Assembly: GCA_027717925.1 (NCBI GenBank)
Contig: JALLON010000040.1
Location: forward strand, 1-13,634
DNA from: Acidobacteria bacterium AH-259-G07
GTDB lineage: Bacteria > Acidobacteriota > UBA6911 > RPQK01 > JADFOI01
Direction: 5' to 3'
Length of the DNA stretch: 13,634 nucleotides
In this document: in pieces, positions 6,138 to 10,816 of the stretch
Position numbering within the stretch: position 1 is the first letter of the stretch
How the letters are laid out: each line of letters begins with the position of its first letter
Notes under the pieces: generated by a model
Databases searched by the model: none
What the model was told of the DNA's origin: nothing
The model's input: only the letters and a program-made list of their open reading frames with translations
Program-made: the position numbers and the translations under genes

Positions 6138-8223
6138 TCGTTTGAGCTGCGCCCAATGCGGCCTCACGGCGCGGCTCAAAATGCAGCTGCTCTTGGGCAC
6201 CGGCCGCCCGGTAGACATCCCGAAACCACTGTCTTAATGGACCCTCCGGCATGTTCCACAGGGTGAGTGGTGCGGGGACGATCATAGCAGCTGTAGTTTT
6301 GAAGTCGCCGGCGCGCCGGAGAAGAGGGATAAAAAGATGGTGAAGAAAAGCCTCATCCGCTTCCGCCTGGAAATTGTGGAAGTCCACACGAGTATGGAAA
6401 ATCTCTGGCAGCAACGCGCGGGCCAGCAGCACCCATGAACCAGTCTCCCCCAGCCCAACTAGGTCCAGCCTGCGCACATCCGGACGCTTGAGAATTTCCC
6501 GGGCAGCCGCTCTGATTTCATTGACACGCCGTGAACTCACCGTGGGATTGTAGGTGGTCCAGTACTTGACTTCTGAGGGAGGGCTAAATGTGCTTCCTTC
6601 GGGGTAAGGCGTCAGTAGGAAAGCCAGCCAGCCGCGCTGCTGGTAGTCCTCGGCGAGTTCTCTGGCCTCCGGCGCTTCGCCCACGACGTCCGGGTAGACG
6701 ATGAGAACAGCCTGGCTGGCTTCGGTTCGTCCTTCCGGGGCAAAGACCTCCAATTCGGCTGTGGTCGGAGCTGTCTGCCATGCCAGCGCATGCTCGAGCG
6801 CTGCTCCAAAAATTTTCCGATAGTCGTAGATCTGACGCCAGTTGTTGGGTTTGAAACTCTCGATTTGCCCAGCGGCCTGTCCTGTGAAGTGCTGGAAGAG
6901 CTCTTCCAGTTTCACGGGGGGGTGGGGCAGTTGGGCGCTCAGTGTGAAGTCCTCTTCAACCTGAAAGGCTTGCTCTCGCAAGCCCTCGTCTCGCTTGAGC
7001 AGCCAGCGTGCAAACCAGCTGTAGACCGCCTCGCGGCTTTCCTGGTTGTAGTTGTGCTCGTAGTGAAGATGCACATTGGCGACTCGATCCTCAGCTCCGA
7101 AAAGCCGGTAAATGGCCTGAATGGCCGGGAATTCGATCTTGGGTGTGTCCTTGGTCCAGTCTCCGCTGGTAGAGACCAGCAGCAGCGGCCGCGGCGCAGC
7201 CAGGGCGCCTATTTCCACATTGGAGGCGTTCAGGCGAAGCAGGGGTGCATTTTCGCAGACGCATCCTCCCTGAAAGTGGGCTGAAATCATGTTGACGGGA
7301 GCGGCCACTTTAATGCGAGGATCGATGGCCGTGAACATGAACGTCTGTGTGCCCCCGCCAGAGGCTCCACTCATGCCCATGCGTTCTTCATCTACTTCAG
7401 GCAGTGAAGCCAGGAAGTCTACAGCGCGAAAACTGTTCCACAACTGTAGGCCCATGGCGCTGAAGCCCCATAACTGATGGCCTCGCTCATGGAAGCGGTG
7501 AGGGAAAAGCTCCTTCGTCTCGTTGTATCCGATCATGGAGTAGCTGAAGACGACATAGCCCTGCAGTGCCAAGTTGATGGCCCGGCCCGGGACGGACGCT
7601 TTGAGGCTGTCTTCCAAACGTCCGCTTTTCCAATGCCCGTGGGGAGACAAAACGGCCGGGAAGGGACCTTGCCCTGGCACCGGCCGGTAGAGGTTGCCCG
7701 TTAGATGGAACCCCGGCAGGGTCTCCAGCACCACGTTTTGGACGGAATAACCTTCACGCTCCACGGGTTTGCTCAGGGATGGGTTTAAAGGAGTCTTCTC
7801 GGGAAGCGGCCAAAGACCGGTGCTGATCAGGATATGGGTACGCAGCTCGGCCGCGCGGCCCAGCCAGGCCTGCAGGCTCGAGTAGCTTTTTGGGGTCTGG
7901 GGCTGACGCAGATGGCGGTAATCCTGACCCGCAACGGGGGAGAAAAAAAGGACCAGCAGTAAAAGCAAAGGAATCCTACAGCCAAGCGAGGAGCGCTTCG
8001 AAAATCGTGACAGGTCTGGAAAAGAGCCACCACCATGAGAGGCTGTCGCAAAAGGCTGTTTTAGCGTGTAAATGTAGCGGCCGCTCTGTGAGCGGCCCAA
8101 GTTAGATGTACCTGTCAGTCCGATTGGTCTGTTCACAGAACGCACGCTACAGCCTTTTGCGACAGCCTCATGAGGGAGCGGCAGGAAATCCGGTGGGAAC
8201 TGCCGCAAGTGTTTGATTTGCAA
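6121..8223 (-). CDS. Secreted acetylxylan-esterase-like alpha/beta hydrolase, two-domain, with insertion in leader
   Basis: 700 residues from a TTG at 8223, chosen because GGGAGGT lies 8 nt upstream and no in-frame ATG exists before the signal sequence. A hydrophobic export segment (84-97, Ile-Pro then Leu-rich, ending P-V-A-G-Q) is preceded by an unusually long N-terminus; residues 19-63 are encoded by a MITE-like insertion. The first hydrolase domain (about 160-410) has nucleophile Ser288 in G-A-S-G-G, candidate acid Asp355 (S-T-S-G-D) and candidate His390 (H-Y-E-H), as in acetylxylan/dienelactone-type esterases. A second region (about 485-690) looks like another alpha/beta fold but has G-L-G-E-T-G at 590-595 instead of a serine elbow, so it is probably non-catalytic. 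Likely role: extracytoplasmic deacylation of a polysaccharide. It was divergent from the sulfatase at 10817 before the integrated element arrived. Confidence 0.85.
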   Translation of the reverse strand: MQIKHLRQFPPDFLPLPHEAVAKGCSVRSVNRPIGLTGTSNLGRSQSGRYIYTLKQPFATASHGGGSFPDLSRFSKRSSLGCRIPLLLLLVLFFSPVAGQDYRHLRQPQTPKSYSSLQAWLGRAAELRTHILISTGLWPLPEKTPLNPSLSKPVEREGYSVQNVVLETLPGFHLTGNLYRPVPGQGPFPAVLSPHGHWKSGRLEDSLKASVPGRAINLALQGYVVFSYSMIGYNETKELFPHRFHERGHQLWGFSAMGLQLWNSFRAVDFLASLPEVDEERMGMSGASGGGTQTFMFTAIDPRIKVAAPVNMISAHFQGGCVCENAPLLRLNASNVEIGALAAPRPLLLVSTSGDWTKDTPKIEFPAIQAIYRLFGAEDRVANVHLHYEHNYNQESREAVYSWFARWLLKRDEGLREQAFQVEEDFTLSAQLPHPPVKLEELFQHFTGQAAGQIESFKPNNWRQIYDYRKIFGAALEHALAWQTAPTTAELEVFAPEGRTEASQAVLIVYPDVVGEAPEARELAEDYQQRGWLAFLLTPYPEGSTFSPPSEVKYWTTYNPTVSSRRVNEIRAAAREILKRPDVRRLDLVGLGETGSWVLLARALLPEIFHTRVDFHNFQAEADEAFLHHLFIPLLRRAGDFKTTAAMIVPAPLTLWNMPEGPLRQWFRDVYRAAGAQEQLHFEPRREAALGAAQTITLPL
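8040..8168. mobile_element. MITE-like element, 129 bp, 20-bp perfect terminal inverted repeats, 6-bp target duplication
   Basis: The ends are AGGCTGTCGCAAAAGGCTGT (8040-8059) and its exact reverse complement (8149-8168); the complementarity continues inward with AGCGTG/CACGCT after a 3-nt bulge. CATGAG flanks both sides (8034-8039 and 8169-8174), a 6-bp target-site duplication. The centre holds a perfect hairpin, GGCCGCTC-TGT-GAGCGGCC (8079-8097). There is no transposase, so it would need one supplied in trans; I cannot name the parent family. Element plus one duplication is 135 bp, exactly 45 codons, and the esterase frame passes through it without a stop. Removing it joins residue 18 directly to residue 64 in frame. 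Confidence 0.85.
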
Positions 8224-8231
8224 AATGTTTT

Positions 8232-8238
8232 ACCTCCC
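8232..8238 (-). promoter_or_regulatory. Ribosome binding site deciding the TTG start of the esterase
   Basis: GGGAGGT on the minus strand, 8 nt before the TTG at 8223. It is the only strong Shine-Dalgarno upstream of the esterase frame. It argues that translation begins before the MITE-like insertion rather than after it. Confidence 0.6.
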
Positions 8239-8328
8239 GCCGCTCCTTCACAGTCGCGGCTCCGAGAGAGACCGACTAGCGGGTTCGGAATCATATCGAT
8301 AGTTACCTCTGACTATTCAAGGTAGACC

Positions 8329-8358
8329 ATTATAAATCCAGTTTGACCTCACTGAGAA
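8329..8358 (-). promoter_or_regulatory. Candidate sigma70-type promoter of the esterase gene
   Basis: A perfect TATAAT occupies 8334-8329 on the minus strand, with TTCTCA (8358-8353, 4 of 6 matches to TTGACA) 18 bp upstream. The leader to the TTG start would be roughly 100 nt. The spacing and box style match the candidate promoter before the GWxTD gene. Confidence 0.5.
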
Positions 8359-8405
8359 GAAAAGCGCCCACAGCACCCGCAGCGGCTACCCTCGCGCGCC
8401 GAAGC

Positions 8406-8424
8406 GTCTAATTGGTTGCTTGAC
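8406..8424. repeat. Left 19-bp direct repeat, candidate attL core
   Basis: Identical to 10701-10719. It ends in TTGAC like the right copy, but no -10 box follows at proper spacing, so this copy looks like the orphaned duplicate. Confidence 0.7.
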
Positions 8425-8434
8425 ATTTGACTGT

Positions 8435-8448
8435 CTAAGTCGTTGAAA
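8435..8448. repeat. Inner 14-bp direct repeat, left copy
   Basis: CTAAGTCGTTGAAA, 10 bp inside the left att candidate; an identical copy is at 10665-10678, 22 bp inside the right one. Just inward, GCAACCTATA (8457-8466) is matched in inverted orientation by TATAGGTTGC (10612-10621). These may be integrase arm sites, or B itself may be the crossover core. Confidence 0.5.
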
Positions 8449-8456
8449 AAAAAGAT

Positions 8457-8488
8457 GCAACCTATAACCCTGGTTCCGCCTAGGTTGC
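8457..8488. repeat. Inverted repeat GCAACCTA / TAGGTTGC
   Basis: Exact 8-bp arms at 8457-8464 and 8481-8488 with a 16-nt loop, immediately inside the left end of the integrated element. It shares the TAGGTTGC core with the right end, which supports a recombinase or accessory-protein binding role (inference). Confidence 0.45.
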
Positions 8489-8528
8489 GGATGAGCGCAA
8501 AAATGTTTACTTTGCCGCGCTGGTTGAA

Positions 8529-8548
8529 TTGTCCCGACGTCGGGACAA
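8529..8548. repeat. Perfect 20-bp palindrome
   Basis: TTGTCCCGAC followed by its exact reverse complement, no spacer. It lies 34 bp downstream of the integrase remnant's stop codon. There is no T-run on either side, so a terminator is not clear; it could be an operator or dimer-binding site. Confidence 0.6.
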
Positions 8549-8581
8549 CCTTGCATTGAGAGAGGGTAGCTTATTCACGGC

Positions 8582-9304
8582 CTAGCGTTGGCTTTCGTTC
8601 GGTAGCCAGTGGACGTAAATCTTGAAGGTGATTTGTGGATTCGCGTGCCCCAGCTGCTTGCTGACGTAAGTGACCGGCTCGCCCTTAGCCAAAAAGTAAA
8701 GACGCGAACGTGTGACTCAGCAAATAGTGAAAAGGAGACCCGCCTTGCGGAGCACCCTCATGAAGTGCCATCCTTCACGTTTCCCATGTCGACTCGTCGC
8801 CCCCTGTTGCTGAGGAATACCCACTCGGCGATTTCGCTGGAACCTTTCTTCAAGAACTCCTCCTGGAGCTGCTTGCGAAGTTCGGCCGAGGTCGTTATCA
8901 GGTCATCTGATAGGTCGATGCGCCTTCGACCGTACTTGGTCTTCACCGTCGTCAGGCGGCCCCTGACGAACTTGCGCCGAACCTCGATGAACTTCCCATG
9001 CCAGTCGATGTGGGGCCACTGAATAGCGCCAATTCCACCAGACCTCATGCCAGTGTGCAGCCCGGTAAGGAATAAGGGGTAATGCTCCGGCTCCCACTCT
9101 AGGGCGGTTTCGAGGAACAGTATTCATTTTTCCTCGGTTAACGGCTCAACATTCTCATGGCGTTTCGGTGCCTGCTGTAGAACTTGCCCACCTTCTCAAC
9201 TGGTTTCTTCTCGACCACTTCGTGCTCTACCGCCCGGTTAACGGCTCGGGCGTCTGGTGGGTGTTCGTCAAGGACATTTGTTTCCCCCCCTTAGGCAAAG
9301 ACAT
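8582..9304 (-). pseudogene. Decayed tyrosine recombinase/phage integrase
   Basis: Pieces of one integrase lie in order in shifting frames on the minus strand. An ATG at 9304 with GGGAGGT 6 nt upstream soon meets a stop. Then come ...A-V-N-R-A-V-E-H...P-V-E-K-V-G-K-F-Y-S-R (to 9171), a frameshift, P-K-R-H-E-N-V-E-P-L-T-E-E-K, an in-frame TGA at 9126-9124 (probably from CGA), then L-H-T-G-M-R-S-G-G carrying the first catalytic Arg, to a frameshift near 8758. Further pieces are L-R-K-A-G-L, L-S-H-T-F-A-S-L, and finally K-Q-L-G-H-A-N-P-Q-I-T-F-K-I-Y-V-H-W with the catalytic Tyr at 8617-8615, ending at TAG (8582). In the L-R-H-T box the second catalytic Arg is replaced by Ser. The N-terminal arm and core-binding domain are mostly missing. 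It presumably once integrated the surrounding element. Confidence 0.85.
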
Positions 9305-9368
9305 GGGTGTACCTCCCTTTTGTCCGCCTGTCATTGCACCTAATGATCTCGTAGATCGGTCTCGCCTT

Positions 9369-9392
9369 GGTTCCAACTCTAGAGTTGGAACC
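9369..9392. repeat. Perfect 24-bp palindrome
   Basis: GGTTCCAACTCT directly followed by its reverse complement, centred on the CTAG at 9379-9382. It lies about 65 bp upstream of the integrase start region and is not followed by a T-run. Such a long exact palindrome suggests an operator, a recombination or replication site, or a dispersed repeat. The rest of 9305-9491 shows nothing I can call. Confidence 0.65.
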
Positions 9393-9491
9393 TGCTTACA
9401 GCGTCACGAGCACGGGGGTTTGCGGGTCGTGCCGAGCGTTTTTAGGGGTTGGGGTGGGGAAAAAGAAAAAGGACCGTAAGGCCGCTTTGTT

Positions 9492-9659
9492 CTACTCGCG
9501 GGCTTCAAGCCAGTCGGGCCAATTCTCACGTTCTGATAGGCGGGCGATGTAGTGGACGTGGGAGGGCCGGGTGTGACTCAGGGTGCTTTTAAAAGAACCA
9601 CCCAGGCTATCAAAGACCTCAATAGAGCGACCGTTTGGAGTGTGCATGTGGATTCCCAT
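9492..9659 (-). CDS. Possible 55-aa small protein
   Basis: A short frame from ATG 9659 to TAG 9494-9492, starting M-G-I-H-M-H-T-P-N-G-R-S and ending N-W-P-D-W-L-E-A-R-E. Codons are ordinary for a moderately GC-rich genome (few rare codons, balanced composition), which makes it look coding rather than random. There is no clear Shine-Dalgarno; an in-frame TGA lies 27 nt upstream of the ATG, so the product cannot be much longer unless a frameshift has cut it. It is downstream of DUF3800 on the same strand inside the integrated element. I do not recognise the family; it may be a remnant of a longer gene. Confidence 0.35.
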   Translation of the reverse strand: MGIHMHTPNGRSIEVFDSLGGSFKSTLSHTRPSHVHYIARLSERENWPDWLEARE

Positions 9660-9825
9660 TTCGACAACTTGAAATCCGGCTTGTCAAGTATTTTTTTCTT
9701 TAAGGTTTCCAGATGATTAGGCCGATTTGAACATTCAGTGTAAGAAAAGTGTTGTAGAATACCATTGAGCTGGAGTGGGATCTGCCCGATCTCAATATTC
9801 TTCCTTCTCGGAAGTCCCCAGCTCC

Positions 9826-10575
9826 TTATTTTTTTGTGCGCAATTTCCTCACCAAAAAACGTGTCGGGCCTTGCCACTGCAACCTAATTAGACCGTATAT
9901 GTTTTTGTTTTCATAATCCTTTCCTTCGATTTGTAATGGTGTAAGTCGTCGATACCATTCATCGAAACGAGAATCCCCAGTTGCATACTTTCCAAGAATG
10001 TATGCAATGACGTCGGCTAATTGGAGTCCAGAGAAAATATTCGATACACCTATAAACGGGTGTGGTCTCAATTTCTTCGTACTAGTTATCCCCGCCAGAT
10101 AATTGTACATGGCTATTGAGATTTCCTGTTGTGCACCAATTCTCTGATCGAAAACTAAAGTACCAACTTCGCCTCTCTGAATTTGCGAAATAATTCTGCG
10201 ACATAACTCCTTAAAAGGTCGTTCCAACTGCTTTGCTAGAGGGGAGAGGAGAGGAGGCTTCCGGGAACCGTAAACTGTAATGCCTATAATTTTGATTCCG
10301 CAGTCTCTCGCGGATCTAATTAACTCCCTAGCAATTGTTAAGTTCTTGGAGTAGCCTTTTTTACGATGCTTGAACGATAGATTACTGAAAAGTTTCTTTC
10401 CTTTGAATTCTTGAGTTAAGTCTTTTGCATATTGTTTATCGTAGTATTTGTATTTAATCGCGTACATCGCCTTTTCCAAGTTTTCAAAAACGTGTTCCTC
10501 ACCAAGAACTCCCGCAAGAACACCCACTTCTTCCTTCTTAGCTTCATGCCAGCTTTCATCAACGAAACATATCAT
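9826..10575 (-). CDS. DUF3800 domain protein
   Basis: 249 residues, soluble, no signal peptide. The family landmarks are in place: F-V-D-E-S at residues 4-8, L-V-F-D-Q-R at 140-145 (Asp143) and G-L-Q-L-A-D-V-I-A-Y at 183-192. DUF3800 proteins are thought to have an RNase-H-like fold with these acidic residues as the metal-binding site; they occur often in mobile elements and genomic islands, with a suspected nuclease or defence role that is not proven. The gene is much more AT-rich than the flanks (27% G+C at 10381-10440), pointing to recent transfer. No Shine-Dalgarno precedes the ATG at 10575. It is full length, unlike the integrase beside it, so it may still be under selection as cargo. 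Confidence 0.87.
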   Translation of the reverse strand: MICFVDESWHEAKKEEVGVLAGVLGEEHVFENLEKAMYAIKYKYYDKQYAKDLTQEFKGKKLFSNLSFKHRKKGYSKNLTIARELIRSARDCGIKIIGITVYGSRKPPLLSPLAKQLERPFKELCRRIISQIQRGEVGTLVFDQRIGAQQEISIAMYNYLAGITSTKKLRPHPFIGVSNIFSGLQLADVIAYILGKYATGDSRFDEWYRRLTPLQIEGKDYENKNIYGLIRLQWQGPTRFLVRKLRTKK

Positions 10576-10603
10576 TTACAAAATTGGCCTCAGTACTAAA
10601 ATG

Positions 10604-10633
10604 CAGTTGCGTATAGGTTGCGCCAGTTGCGCG
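10604..10633. repeat. Three closely spaced GTTGCG motifs upstream of DUF3800
   Basis: CAGTTGCG (10604), GGTTGCGC (10617) and CAGTTGCGCG (10624) sit within 30 bp, between the DUF3800 start and the right inner repeat. They could be recombinase arm sites or operators for the DUF3800 promoter. Confidence 0.4.
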
Positions 10634-10664
10634 ATTCTTCCACGTTATTCTACTTCATTCTAAG

Positions 10665-10678
10665 CTAAGTCGTTGAAA
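10665..10678. repeat. Inner 14-bp direct repeat, right copy
   Basis: CTAAGTCGTTGAAA, identical to 8435-8448 and 22 bp inside the right 19-bp repeat. Confidence 0.5.
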
Positions 10679-10700
10679 GTGAATAAAAATGGGGGTCTTG

Positions 10701-10719
10701 GTCTAATTGGTTGCTTGAC
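10701..10719. repeat. Right 19-bp direct repeat, candidate attR core
   Basis: Identical to 8406-8424. Its final TTGAC forms most of the -35 box of the sulfatase promoter, so the chromosomal target was probably this promoter. Confidence 0.7.
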
Positions 10720-10743
10720 CTGTTGTCTCCCTGAAAATAGAAT
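10715..10743 (+). promoter_or_regulatory. Strong sigma70-type promoter of the first sulfatase gene
   Basis: TTGACC (10715-10720), an exact 17-bp spacer, then TAGAAT (10738-10743): 5 of 6 matches in each box at optimal spacing. The leader to the ATG at 10817 would be about 65 nt. The -35 lies half inside the right 19-bp repeat of the integrated element. Confidence 0.65.
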
Positions 10744-10816
10744 CGCGACCTGACAGTTGCCCCTCTGTTTGGGTTTTCCTTTTGTCTGAAGGTGGGATCT
10801 GTCTGGGGGTTTTGTG

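Larger units (their letters stand above)
8224..8405. other. Left part of the former divergent esterase/sulfatase intergenic region
   Basis: No coding region is seen. It holds the esterase ribosome site and a candidate esterase promoter. Its other half now lies beyond the integrated element at 10720-10816; joined, they make about 300 bp between two divergent genes. Confidence 0.6.
8406..10719. mobile_element. Small integrated element bounded by 19-bp direct repeats (decayed integrase, DUF3800)
   Basis: GTCTAATTGGTTGCTTGAC occurs at 8406-8424 and again, identical and in the same orientation, at 10701-10719. Between them lie a tyrosine-integrase pseudogene reading toward the left end, a possible 55-aa ORF, and an AT-rich DUF3800 gene; nothing here belongs to the glycan genes on either side. 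A second direct repeat, CTAAGTCGTTGAAA, lies just inside each end (8435-8448 and 10665-10678). Base composition changes sharply: 10381-10440 is 16/60 G+C, whereas 12421-12480 in the flanking sulfatase is 42/60. The simplest reading is site-specific integration with the 19-bp repeat as attL/attR core, now immobile because the integrase is broken. One repeat plus the interior is 2,295 bp. Confidence 0.72.

Noticed and set aside
7827..8051. ATG at 8036 (minus) next to the MITE as a possible esterase start
   Set aside because: It is out of frame with the esterase; the frame it opens does not contain the hydrolase.
8040..8168. Repeats here as a CRISPR array
   Set aside because: Only two arms, in inverted orientation, with a target duplication; no array of spacers and no cas genes.
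9168..9479. 103-aa plus-strand frame
   Set aside because: Lies antisense to the integrase remnant and crosses the 24-bp palindrome; the minus strand has the recognisable recombinase pieces.
9578..9877. 99-aa frame on the minus strand overlapping the end of DUF3800
   Set aside because: It starts inside the DUF3800 coding end in another frame (52-bp overlap), has no ribosome site, overlaps the more protein-like 55-aa frame, and resembles nothing I know. It may be partly real, but I cannot support it.
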